Notes: a model not told the origin generated them from the sequence alone. 64,000 nt of DNA from Anaerotruncus rubiinfantis (GCF_900078395.1 NZ_FKLA01000007.1:1-64000); one strand, 5' to 3'; shown: positions 17,004-23,377, counted from the stretch's first letter. Numbers and translations: made by a program.

Positions 17004-18035
17004 ATGTCAGACATAAAAGGCAAGGCCCTATCCTTTGGCGGGATTAACACCCGCGACCTTGCGTCGCAGGTGGAAAACCTCACGCTCAAAGGCGGGGACG
17101 GCAAAATAGACGCAACCTTTAGCGCGGTGGACGCGGCATACGCCTCACTGGTCAAATACTACGTCGTGACCGCCAACACCCACATGCCAAACGGCCCATC
17201 GGATGGCGTGTCGGTCATGGTACTGCCGGGGACGGGGACGCTCTCATGTGTCCTGTCGGGGCTTACAAACGGCGTAGTCCATCATGTGCGGGTATTTATC
17301 CGCTGTACCTATGGATGGCAGACAAGCCCTGTGGCCTATGGGGTGGCAACACCTATGGCGGGGATTGCGATTAGCACCTTGGCCGTTGGAGGCGAAGTCA
17401 AATTAAATCTTGGCGGTGTGGCTTACAATCATTTGATCGTGCATCAGGGAAATCCAGATGCGACGATGTATGATACAAGCTGCGACGGAGCTTGGCTATT
17501 AATAAAAGATATATACGAAATGCGGCAATGGCATAGCGCCAATATCAACGACTATGCCAACAGCACAATTCACAGCTATCTGAATAGCACCTATCTTAGT
17601 CTATTTGACAGTAATATTGCAGCTGCTATTAAGCAAGTTAAGATTCCATATCGGCCGGGAAGTGGAACCAGCAAAACAGTAAACAGCGGGGCTGATGGAT
17701 TATCCGCTAAAATTTTTTTGCTGAGTTCTACGGAAGTCAGCTTTAACCACAGCTATATGCCTACCCGTGAAGGCGCAGAGCTGTCCTACTTCGCAGGTTG
17801 TGCAGACAACAGTTCCGACAGCAAGCGTATTGCAACACTGAACGGTTCCACAATGCACTGGTGGCTCCGCTCCCCGGCCATCATCGACTCCACGTACGCC
17901 TCGTACGTCGGCTATGGCGACTGGCAAAACTCCAAGTGTTCCAACTCTGGCGGCGTCCGCCCCGCGTTTACCCTGCCTGCGGACATGCTCTTTAACCCCG
18001 CTCCCAATCCCGATGGCTCTTATAGCCCACTTTAA
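17004..18035 (+). CDS. DUF6273 tail-fibre/receptor-binding protein, copy 2
   Basis: 343 residues, ATG after an aggaggtga ribosome binding site. It has the same architecture as the preceding gene: fibronectin-like part (LTLKGGDGKIDATF), a nearly identical linker (AGIAISTLAVGGEVKLNLGG), then DUF6273 with HWWLRSPAIIDS and SGGVRPAFTLPADML. The two copies are very similar in the linker and at the end (NPDGSYSPL) but diverge at the putative binding face. The final 250 bases of this copy are clearly more GC-rich than its middle, which suggests recombination within the fibre tip. Confidence 0.75.
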   Translation: MSDIKGKALSFGGINTRDLASQVENLTLKGGDGKIDATFSAVDAAYASLVKYYVVTANTHMPNGPSDGVSVMVLPGTGTLSCVLSGLTNGVVHHVRVFIRCTYGWQTSPVAYGVATPMAGIAISTLAVGGEVKLNLGGVAYNHLIVHQGNPDATMYDTSCDGAWLLIKDIYEMRQWHSANINDYANSTIHSYLNSTYLSLFDSNIAAAIKQVKIPYRPGSGTSKTVNSGADGLSAKIFLLSSTEVSFNHSYMPTREGAELSYFAGCADNSSDSKRIATLNGSTMHWWLRSPAIIDSTYASYVGYGDWQNSKCSNSGGVRPAFTLPADMLFNPAPNPDGSYSPL

Positions 18036-18044
18036 GGAGGCAAC

Positions 18045-18455
18045 ATGATCTACATAGACAACACGCAATCCCCCGACACAATCGCGTCTGTCACAATGGC
18101 GCGAATCAATGACCAAAGCGAGGAGATACTCATCCTTGCATTCCCGGCCACGGGCCACGACGCAATCCGCGCCCTGCTCGACCCGGCGCAAGAGATCCGC
18201 GACGAGCAGGAAACCACCATCAGCCGGTACATCCCGCGCATCTGCTATGACATCGCGGACATGGACAGCAGGACGTGGGCCAAAATCCGTTTACGCAGCC
18301 GCAGCACCGGGGACAACCCAGCGTATTATCAGGCGCTGCATACAGAGGCCGAGCGGCAGGTGACGGCATTGGAACTGGCCCGCGCGACCGCAGAACAAAA
18401 TTATACCGCCGCAATGCTTCACGCGGCGGCGCTCGAAGGAGGGACAACCACATGA
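18045..18455 (+). CDS. phage protein following tail fibres (unrecognised)
   Basis: 136 residues, ATG after taaggaggc. The N-terminal half is beta-rich, and the second half is an amphipathic helix (HTEAERQVTALELARATAEQ). Position between fibre genes and holin suggests a fibre-assembly or fibre-associated function, as in other Firmicutes myoviruses, but nothing in the sequence proves it. It overlaps the next small gene by four bases. Confidence 0.55.
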   Translation: MIYIDNTQSPDTIASVTMARINDQSEEILILAFPATGHDAIRALLDPAQEIRDEQETTISRYIPRICYDIADMDSRTWAKIRLRSRSTGDNPAYYQALHTEAERQVTALELARATAEQNYTAAMLHAAALEGGTTT

Positions 18456-18673
18456 CCTATGATGAGATCCTTGCACGGTACATAAGCAAATTCCTGACGG
18501 ACAAGCAGCTCGACGGGACAGGAGCGGTTGAGGGAGATCCTGAATTTACCGAAAACTGCGTTGCCGTCCAGTGGATCACCCAAGAGCAGGCCAATGCGAT
18601 CCGAGCGGGAGCGGTTGATCCCGAAACGGCGGACATGCTGGCGGCTATCAACATCTATGAGGGAGGCGAATGA
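18452..18673 (+). CDS. small phage protein (73 aa, unrecognised)
   Basis: ATG 18452 lies seven bases after a gaaggagggac ribosome binding site and overlaps the previous stop, so the longer in-frame form starting at 18275 is rejected. The product is acidic, with TYDEILARYISKFLTDKQL near the start and TQEQANAIRAGAVDPETADML later. In position and size it resembles the XkdX-like small proteins between fibres and holin, but lacks a clear signature. Confidence 0.6.
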   Translation: MTYDEILARYISKFLTDKQLDGTGAVEGDPEFTENCVAVQWITQEQANAIRAGAVDPETADMLAAINIYEGGE

Positions 18674-18674
18674 T

Positions 18675-19085
18675 ATGGGCATGTATGAGGACAGAGCGCG
18701 GGTAAAGATGGCAAATTATCGGGCGGCAGCATCCGGCACCACCGACGAAAAGGCGATCCTTGCGCCGGAACTGTTTGACCGCTGGAGCGCCGAAAGCGTC
18801 GCCTATGCCGTGGGAGACCGGGTGCGGTACGGGGATCTGCTCTATAAGTGTCTGACTGCACATACCTCACAAGCGAGCTGGACACCTGACGCGGCCCCGT
18901 CTTTGTGGGTACGGATAGATGATCCTGCAATCGAGTGGCCGGAATGGAGGCAGCCGCAGGGCAGTACAGACGCTTATGCAAAGGGCGCAAAGGTCAGCCA
19001 CAACGGCAAGCGCTGGATTAGCGACCTTGACGCGAATGTCTGGGAGCCGGGCGTGTCGGGCTGGACGGAATACACCGAAAATTAA
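18675..19085 (+). CDS. carbohydrate-binding phage protein (two chitin-binding-like modules)
   Basis: ATG 18675 after ggaggcg; 136 residues. Residues 1-35 are helical. Two short aromatic modules follow: one with WSAESVAYAVGDRVRYGDLLY and HTSQASWTPD (about 38-80) and one with AYAKGAKVSHNGKRW plus NVWEPGVSGW (about 98-132). This spacing (AYxxGDxVxYxGxxYxC, HTSxxxWxP, W) is that of the CBM5/12 chitin-binding fold. Such modules help phage bind cell-wall sugars; being directly before the holin and lysin, the protein may serve in adsorption or wall targeting. Confidence 0.7.
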   Translation: MGMYEDRARVKMANYRAAASGTTDEKAILAPELFDRWSAESVAYAVGDRVRYGDLLYKCLTAHTSQASWTPDAAPSLWVRIDDPAIEWPEWRQPQGSTDAYAKGAKVSHNGKRWISDLDANVWEPGVSGWTEYTEN

Positions 19086-19099
19086 GGGAGGATTACATA

Positions 19100-19387
19100 A
19101 TGAAAATCAATTGGGAAGTACGCATTAAAAACCCGCTCTGGTGGGCGCAGATGGCATGTGCCGTTGTCCTGCCGATCCTCGCATACTTTGGGCTTGCGTG
19201 GGAGGACATGACCTCCTGGGCAGCGCTGGGAGATATCTTTGTCGCAGCCGTGCAGAATCCCGTTGTGGTGGTGGCGGTGCTCGTCTCGGTGTTTAACGCC
19301 CTGACCGACCCGACAACCGCAGGCGTGAGCGACAGCAATCGCGCAATGGGGTATGTGCAGCCGTACAAGGACAGGGTGGTCAAATGA
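19100..19387 (+). CDS. phage holin (phi-LC3 family-like)
   Basis: 95 residues with a ggaggat ribosome binding site. The N terminus (INWEVRIKNPLWW) and two hydrophobic segments (about 15-32 and 45-65), plus the NALTDPTTAGVSDSNRAMGY segment at the end, match phi-LC3/LLH-type holins. It makes membrane lesions that release or activate the lysin at the end of the lytic cycle. It overlaps the endolysin gene by four bases. Confidence 0.9.
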   Translation: MKINWEVRIKNPLWWAQMACAVVLPILAYFGLAWEDMTSWAALGDIFVAAVQNPVVVVAVLVSVFNALTDPTTAGVSDSNRAMGYVQPYKDRVVK

Positions 19388-20121
19388 GTCAGCGTCTTAC
19401 ACTCCCGTTTAAAACGCTGCTTGTCACAGCGGGGTACAAGCACCCGGATTATTACGCCTACTGGAGATTCCACCATTACGGCGTGGATTGTTACGATCCC
19501 AACACCCATGATGTGCTTGCGCTGGGTGATGGCGAAGTGATTGCAGCCGGTCAGGACGGACCGGCCACCACCGGCAAACTCTCGCGGCTGGGGCTTGTGG
19601 CGGTTATCATCTACCGGGATGTGCTCTGCAATAACGGCAAGGTGTGCGATCTGGTGGCCCGGACCTATCACCACGCAAAAGTGCAGGTCAAGGCCGGGGA
19701 TAAAGTCAAACGCGGACAGGTTATCGCGCAGTATGGCAACACCGGCGCGAACACGACCGGCCCACACCTGCACATTGAGTTTGACACAGATACCAAATTC
19801 CCAACGCTGGCCTATGGGGTATCGGTAACGGCCAACAACCGGATCATCAACACGCTGGCGGAATACAAACGCGCGGGAGGATTGGCGGACAGCACGATAG
19901 ACCCGGACGACGTGTGGTTTGTGGGAGAGGGCCAGACCATCAAGGGCTATTCTGGAGGCTGGTACAATCCCGATGATGTTGAGGCCCCGGAGATGCCGCA
20001 GGACGGGCCGGACTATGCGGCGCTATACGAATCCGTAGTGGCCGAGCGGGACGCGATCCAGGCCGATTATAACGGCCTGATATCTGATTTACAGATGCTT
20101 ATGAATAAGTATAAGGGGTGA
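19384..20121 (+). CDS. endolysin with M23 peptidase domain
   Basis: 245 residues. The M23 zinc metallopeptidase (LytM/lysostaphin-type) core runs from about residue 28 to 150: HHYGVD (His31, Asp35), then TYHHAKVQVKAGDKVKRGQ with His97, then GNTGANTTGPHLHIE with His128 and His130. No signal peptide is seen, as expected for a holin-dependent lysin. The C-terminal 80 residues carry no wall-binding domain I recognise; they end in a helical stretch. It should cut peptide bonds in peptidoglycan. Confidence 0.9.
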   Translation: MSQRLTLPFKTLLVTAGYKHPDYYAYWRFHHYGVDCYDPNTHDVLALGDGEVIAAGQDGPATTGKLSRLGLVAVIIYRDVLCNNGKVCDLVARTYHHAKVQVKAGDKVKRGQVIAQYGNTGANTTGPHLHIEFDTDTKFPTLAYGVSVTANNRIINTLAEYKRAGGLADSTIDPDDVWFVGEGQTIKGYSGGWYNPDDVEAPEMPQDGPDYAALYESVVAERDAIQADYNGLISDLQMLMNKYKG

Positions 20122-20125
20122 GCCG

Positions 20126-20413
20126 ATGTCGTGCGAAAACTGCCAGCTTGAGAAACGGGTGGATGCGTTGGAAAAGGACAGCTTGCGCAATCAAAACACA
20201 CATAGAGAGTTTTATAATCGTTTTGAGGAGCTAAAAATCGATGCGGCGGGCAGCCGAAAGGACTACCAGACGATTATGGCGACGCTGGCAGAGGTCAAGA
20301 GCGACGTTAAGGAGCTAAAGGACAAGCCTGCAAAACGCTGGGATCAGGTTGTGGGGATCATCCTGCAATGGGCGATCGTCGGCCTGCTGGCGGCAAATAC
20401 ATTTATCAAATAA
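20126..20413 (+). CDS. membrane-anchored coiled-coil lysis protein (XhlA-like)
   Basis: 95 residues: Cys-containing N terminus (MSCENCQLEKRVDALEKD), a coiled coil to about residue 72, and a single hydrophobic segment at the C terminus (VGIILQWAIVGLLAANTF). This is the layout of haemolysin XhlA proteins, which act with holin in PBSX lysis. It is the last gene of the late operon, ending a few bases before a strong terminator. Confidence 0.75.
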   Translation: MSCENCQLEKRVDALEKDSLRNQNTHREFYNRFEELKIDAAGSRKDYQTIMATLAEVKSDVKELKDKPAKRWDQVVGIILQWAIVGLLAANTFIK

Positions 20414-20415
20414 AA

Positions 20416-20452
20416 AAGACGTACCAGCCGATTATTTCGGCTGGTACGTCTT
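20416..20452. terminator. bidirectional terminator ending the phage late operon
   Basis: A perfect 16-bp stem (aagacgtaccagccga and its complement) with a five-base loop, preceded by A-rich and followed by T-rich sequence. It closes the late operon on the plus strand and the facing minus-strand gene whose stop lies at 20456. Confidence 0.9.
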
Positions 20453-20455
20453 ATC

Positions 20456-21211
20456 TTATGTCTTGATAACGTACTTGCGGGGCGCGGCCCGCTCCCCGGA
20501 GCTCCGCCGCCTTGCCTGGTGCGGGGTAACATAAATCAGCTTGCCGTTTTTACCACGGCGATAATGGCCGCGCACTGACCATGCAAATTTGCGGTAGTTT
20601 CGCTCGGTTGGGATCTCGTGCCGGTCGATGGAGTATCTCCGGACTTTTGACCGCAGTACAAACGTGTTTGCCTGCTTGCCGGTTCCCCGGTTGGTACGGG
20701 GCCGGGACGAGCGGCTCACGGGGCGATCCGCATACTCAACATCCGGGCGGTAATAGAGCAAATAAAAGGTCACATAGCGATAGAGGTTAATAATATCGTT
20801 AGCCTCCTGGTGGAGTTCGTCATCGCTGGCCCATGCAGTGATAGGCATCAATGTCTCGACATTGTACCGCAAGGATAGGCGGCCTTTATCATCCTCCACT
20901 GTGTCATTATAATCAAACGTTACCTGTACCTGTTTTTTACCCTCCATATAAGAGAGCAGATAGGTTTTGGTTGGTGTGTCATGGCAGACATATATTTCCT
21001 GACTCGTTGATCCGAGCGGGAGCTGACCTCCAAAATTTTTTTGAATCCACTCTGCCGAGTAGGTGATACGGATCACGTACTCGTCAAAAAGCGGCGGAAG
21101 GATCTCCGGGGGCTTATGACTCCAAAAGTAATCCCGCAGCTCATCAGCCTTTTCGCGGTCAAGCTCAATGGCGGTCAGTTTTGCAAGCCGTTTGTGTGCG
21201 GGTTGGTACAT
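20456..21211 (-). CDS. prophage accessory protein, unrecognised (251 aa)
   Basis: Start ATG at 21211 with agggaggt seven bases upstream; longer in-frame forms would read through a GC-rich hairpin (21247-21270) and are rejected. The first 180 residues are mixed alpha/beta (FDEYVIRITYSAEWIQKNFGG, then VQVTFDYNDTVEDD). The C-terminal 70 residues are strongly basic and contain SVRGHYRRGKNGKLIYVTPH, a short motif (RGHYR..GK..WV.P-like) found at the ends of many phage and mobile-element proteins of unknown role. It lies in the region beyond the lysis genes where prophages carry accessory cargo. Nucleic-acid binding is plausible only from charge. Confidence 0.65.
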   Translation of the reverse strand: MYQPAHKRLAKLTAIELDREKADELRDYFWSHKPPEILPPLFDEYVIRITYSAEWIQKNFGGQLPLGSTSQEIYVCHDTPTKTYLLSYMEGKKQVQVTFDYNDTVEDDKGRLSLRYNVETLMPITAWASDDELHQEANDIINLYRYVTFYLLYYRPDVEYADRPVSRSSRPRTNRGTGKQANTFVLRSKVRRYSIDRHEIPTERNYRKFAWSVRGHYRRGKNGKLIYVTPHQARRRSSGERAAPRKYVIKT

Positions 21212-21246
21212 GCTCTGACCTCCCTCACTGCAATAAAAAAGACAGA

Positions 21247-21270
21247 GGGCGGGCGTTTTAGCGCCCGCCC
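21247..21270 (-). terminator. GC-rich leader hairpin, possible attenuator
   Basis: Nine-base arms (gggcgggcg / cgcccgccc) with a six-base loop. Read on the minus strand it is followed eight bases later by a T-run; read on the plus strand it is followed by TTTT. It lies between the minus-strand promoter near 21350-21370 and the start codon at 21211, so it would terminate most transcripts unless antiterminated, or it ends transcripts of the 21.4-22.25 kb operon. Confidence 0.6.
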
Positions 21271-21310
21271 TTTTCCTTAGGATATAGGATACTTTCTCAA
21301 TTTCAATCCA

Positions 21311-21336
21311 CAAATCCAATTTTAAAGTTGGATTTG
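21311..21336. repeat. inverted repeat at promoter, possible operator
   Basis: Perfect nine-base arms (caaatccaa / ttggatttg) separated by eight A/T-rich bases. It starts directly downstream of the minus-strand -10 element, covering the expected transcription start. It differs from the ATTGTACAAT palindrome of this module. Confidence 0.5.
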
Positions 21337-21344
21337 ACAATTAC

Positions 21345-21372
21345 AGTATACATGATTTTTGTAAAAATGCAA
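21345..21372 (-). promoter_or_regulatory. promoter for the 251-aa accessory gene
   Basis: On the minus strand TTGCAT (21372-21367), a 16-base spacer and TATACT (21350-21345). Confidence 0.55.
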
Positions 21373-21383
21373 GACCTAATAAA

Positions 21384-21788
21384 TTAATCTCGACAGATCG
21401 CTACAGGGATGGAGCGCATATCTCCGTTTATGTCCGGGTAGATGAGGAGCATACCGCCAGCAATCGCTTTATCAATCAGCGCGTCCTGATCGACTGCGCC
21501 GAAATATTTGGATTCGGCCTCTTGTGGATGCGCGCAGACCACAAAGCACATATCAGATGTTCCGGTCTTGGAGTTGCGACCAGGGATGCCCATTTCCGGT
21601 GGATATTTTTCGCTCGTGGACACCCAGTCTGGGACTGCCACATCGATGGTACGGCGCTGGCAGTTACCAGATCCGGTTACTCCGTATGACCCGACAATAT
21701 TGATGATTGCATCCGCCTTAAAATGATAGGTCGGGGGATTGTGCCCGCGATCGACCGCAACGTACCCGACTCCGACTTGGATCTTCAT
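21384..21788 (-). CDS. prophage accessory protein, unrecognised (134 aa)
   Basis: Start at 21788 with an aaaggagggc ribosome binding site six bases upstream; the extended in-frame version is rejected for that reason. The protein begins with strands (KIQVGVGYVAVDRGHNPP), contains a Gly/Ser-rich loop GSYGVTGSGNCQRR, and ends in alternating strands and helices with MLLIYPDINGDMRS. It has four Cys without a recognisable zinc pattern. It is 17 bases downstream of the 149-aa gene and almost certainly co-transcribed from the promoter at 22308-22336. I cannot name a family. Confidence 0.6.
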   Translation of the reverse strand: MKIQVGVGYVAVDRGHNPPTYHFKADAIINIVGSYGVTGSGNCQRRTIDVAVPDWVSTSEKYPPEMGIPGRNSKTGTSDMCFVVCAHPQEAESKYFGAVDQDALIDKAIAGGMLLIYPDINGDMRSIPVAICRD

Positions 21789-21804
21789 GATTTGCCCTCC
21801 TTTT

Positions 21805-22254
21805 TTAAATTTCAACGCCTGGGAGACTATACCTGATAGGGTCGTCCGAATGCTCATTGTTGTAGGCAATCAAAAACGAGCTGAGGTCCATTTGCTCGCC
21901 GCCAACGATGCTTGCCCGCACAGTCCAGCTCGCACCTTTGACGTATTGGAGGGCGTACAGACCACGGGCGATTGCGAGAGCGTCATCTTTATTCATTTGC
22001 TTAAAGTATTCTTGTCGTGCCATATACTGGATATTAAAGATGAGCTCGTCGAGGGCTACAACGTGCGGCTCGCGCTCATTTCGCGGGAATCCAAACGGGT
22101 CGGTGTCCTGCATTTTACCCGCGTCGTAATCTAATGCGATTTCCTCGGTCACAGAATCCACGCGCTCAGACAGTCCCAGTTCGGCCACCTTGTATTCGAT
22201 CCGGGCTTGCATAGTCTCGTCTTTAAGATATTTGCGGATGTCGATGTTAGTCAT
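21805..22254 (-). CDS. prophage accessory protein, unrecognised (149 aa)
   Basis: ATG at 22254 with gggagat eight bases upstream; mostly helical and acidic. Segments seen: MTNIDIRKYLKDETMQARIE, a central EPHVVALDELIFNIQYMARQ, and MNKDDALAIARGLYALQYVK. There is no membrane segment and no recognisable motif. It is the first gene of a two-gene minus-strand unit driven by a promoter whose spacer contains one copy of the ATTGTACAA palindrome, so it should be controlled by the same factor as the gene at 22742. Confidence 0.65.
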   Translation of the reverse strand: MTNIDIRKYLKDETMQARIEYKVAELGLSERVDSVTEEIALDYDAGKMQDTDPFGFPRNEREPHVVALDELIFNIQYMARQEYFKQMNKDDALAIARGLYALQYVKGASWTVRASIVGGEQMDLSSFLIAYNNEHSDDPIRYSLPGVEI

Positions 22255-22307
22255 GTCGTGATCTCCCTTCGCTCGCTTGACTTTGTTTTCCCTTACCTTG
22301 TATCTAT

Positions 22308-22336
22308 ATTATAATATAATTGTACAAGTATATCAA
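22308..22336 (-). promoter_or_regulatory. promoter with embedded palindrome O1
   Basis: On the minus strand TTGATA (22336-22331), a 17-base spacer and TATAAT (22313-22308). The spacer is filled by ATACTTGTACAATTAT (22331-22316), one copy of the repeated palindrome, with one imperfect half. It drives the 21.8-22.25 kb genes. Confidence 0.8.
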
Positions 22337-22370
22337 GCGGTAAAATGCACAAATCGAAAGAATGTTTTAG

Positions 22371-22390
22371 TTATAATTGTACAATTATAA
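22371..22390. repeat. palindrome O2, perfect 20-bp copy
   Basis: TTATAATTGTACAATTATAA, a perfect palindrome directly after the stop codon of the 60-aa gene and about 35 bases upstream of the promoter carrying O1. It is the best-matching copy of the five. Confidence 0.8.
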
Positions 22391-22573
22391 CTATTCAATC
22401 GGAATGTCACGGTCAATTAACAAATTGATGTACGAATTGATAGACATTCCCAACTCATCGGCTCGCGCCTTGATACGCTCCTTTCCGCCGTTTTCCTTTT
22501 TAACGAGCAATCGGATTTGATCATATGTTTTGCCTGCATATTTATTGCTGGCCCTTGTTTGAGCTTTTCCCAT
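22391..22573 (-). CDS. ribbon-helix-helix-like DNA-binding protein (60 aa)
   Basis: ATG at 22573 with a gaggtgat ribosome binding site. The product has a basic N terminus with KTYDQIRLLVKKENGGKERI, where a short strand (QIRLLVKK) would be the ribbon, followed by two helices RIKARADELGMSINSYINLL with the loop GMSIN. That layout (strand, helix, turn with Gly, helix starting S-x-N) is the Arc/CopG ribbon-helix-helix fold, which binds DNA as a dimer of dimers. Five palindromes flank the gene, so it is the obvious candidate for their ligand. Without a partner toxin gene next to it, a classical antitoxin role is not supported. Confidence 0.75.
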   Translation of the reverse strand: MGKAQTRASNKYAGKTYDQIRLLVKKENGGKERIKARADELGMSINSYINLLIDRDIPIE

Positions 22574-22590
22574 GTTATCACCTCAATCTT

Positions 22591-22622
22591 ATTATAGCAC
22601 AATAAAATAATTGTACAACTAT
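22591..22622 (-). promoter_or_regulatory. promoter of the 60-aa gene with palindrome O3
   Basis: On the minus strand TATAAT at 22596-22591 with TTGTAC (22618-22613) 16 bases upstream. That -35 element lies inside palindrome copy O3 (22607-22622, core ATAATTGTACAACTAT), so an occupied site would block the promoter: likely autoregulation. Confidence 0.7.
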
Positions 22623-22637
22623 AAAACTTGCACAAAT

Positions 22638-22653
22638 ATAATTGTACAACTAT
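22638..22653. repeat. palindrome O4
   Basis: ATAATTGTACAACTAT, identical in its 16-base core to O3, 31 bases away from it (about three helical turns), between the two divergent promoters. Confidence 0.75.
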
Positions 22654-22667
22654 GGTTATTTTACCAC

Positions 22668-22696
22668 TTGAAATAATTGTACAATTATATTATAAT
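22668..22696 (+). promoter_or_regulatory. promoter with embedded palindrome O5
   Basis: TTGAAA (22668-22673), a 17-base spacer and TATAAT (22691-22696). The spacer is filled by the palindrome ATAATTGTACAATTAT (22673-22688). It drives the 22742 gene. Confidence 0.82.
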
Positions 22697-22741
22697 ATAG
22701 ACAAGAGGTAAGGGGAAAACGAAAAAAACGGAGGTAACACA

Positions 22742-23059
22742 ATGAAATACGAAATGAGCAGAGGCAGAAATACCATCATCATCGATACCGAAGCCGGAAC
22801 GATCTCGGGGAAAACTTACGAAATGCGCGATGTCATTAAATCCGATCTTTACGCGAAATGGGATGCTGCAAATAAAGTTTGGCGCTCCGACAAGCTGGCC
22901 GAGACGATCGAAGAATATAAAGAGTACCTCACTCGCTGCTACAAGCTGGCAGAAATCAAAACCGCCGAAACTGTTACCACTCATAAGCACATCCACACAG
23001 ACGGTCTTTGCCCCATCTGCCACACCTATTGCTGCGGGGACTGCATGGCGAATAGATAA
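22742..23059 (+). CDS. small zinc-ribbon-like accessory protein (105 aa)
   Basis: ATG with a ggaggt ribosome binding site. The N-terminal half carries a short domain with TISGKTYEMRDVIKSDLYAK followed by WDAANKVW; the pattern GKTY..RD.IK......WDA..K.W recurs in small proteins of mobile elements and resembles the RWD-x-x-x-K-x-W motif of DUF5710-like modules. The C terminus carries a Cys cluster CPICHTYCCGDC, likely binding one zinc. It is transcribed alone, divergently from the RHH gene, and ends at its own terminator. Function unknown; protein or nucleic-acid binding is a guess. Confidence 0.65.
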   Translation: MKYEMSRGRNTIIIDTEAGTISGKTYEMRDVIKSDLYAKWDAANKVWRSDKLAETIEEYKEYLTRCYKLAEIKTAETVTTHKHIHTDGLCPICHTYCCGDCMANR

Positions 23060-23077
23060 ATGAGAGGTCAATAAAAG

Positions 23078-23103
23078 AGCCGCCTTCGGGGCGGCTTTCC
23101 TTT
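23078..23103 (+). terminator. terminator after the 105-aa gene
   Basis: Stem agccgcc / ggcggct with a ttcgg loop followed by TTTCCTTT. Confidence 0.85.
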
Positions 23104-23105
23104 AC

Positions 23106-23129
23106 GCAAAAAGACCCGCACGCTGCGGG
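23106..23129 (-). terminator. minus-strand terminator at prophage edge
   Basis: On the minus strand a six-base stem cccgca / tgcggg with a three-base loop is followed by TCTTTTT. It faces the terminator above, so the two insulate the prophage end from transcription arriving from the tRNA side. Confidence 0.5.
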
Positions 23130-23336
23130 CATTAGGCATGCTTAAAGCTTACCATATATTAGCATTATTAATTTAAGAAATGATATTAATAAAATTACCC
23201 ATCTGTTAGCGTTTGCTTACTGTGCATTTACTGTGCATTTTATGCTCCTTTTTAGTGCTGTTTCATCCGTTTTTAGTCCAAAAGTAAACGCAAGCATAAT
23301 GCCGCGCAAACCCGCATCGTAGGCTGATTTACGCAT
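23130..23336. other. intergenic stretch holding the probable prophage/host junction
   Basis: No gene is seen. AT-rich up to about 23215, then it becomes more host-like. It contains the tandem 11-mer TACTGTGCATT at 23218-23228 and 23229-23239. The host tRNA terminator begins at 23337. The right attachment site should lie here or at the 3' end of the tRNA-Tyr gene; the other att copy is outside the window, so the core cannot be defined. Confidence 0.5.
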
Positions 23337-23377
23337 AAAAACAGGCTCTGCAAGCGGATTGCTTACAGAGCCTGTTT
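23337..23377 (-). terminator. terminator of the tRNA operon
   Basis: Eighteen-base arms (aaaacaggctctgcaagc / gcttacagagcctgtttt, one G:U-type mismatch) directly behind the tRNA-Tyr CCA end, followed on the minus strand by TTTTTAT. Confidence 0.85.

Noticed and set aside
15943-18035. A diversity-generating retroelement using the DUF6273 tips.
   Set aside because: No reverse transcriptase, accessory gene or template repeat is present in the window; only the tip pattern is suggestive.
22391-23059. A toxin-antitoxin pair formed by the RHH protein and the 105-aa protein.
   Set aside because: The two genes are divergent rather than in one operon and the 105-aa protein shows no toxin fold I recognise; possible but unsupported.
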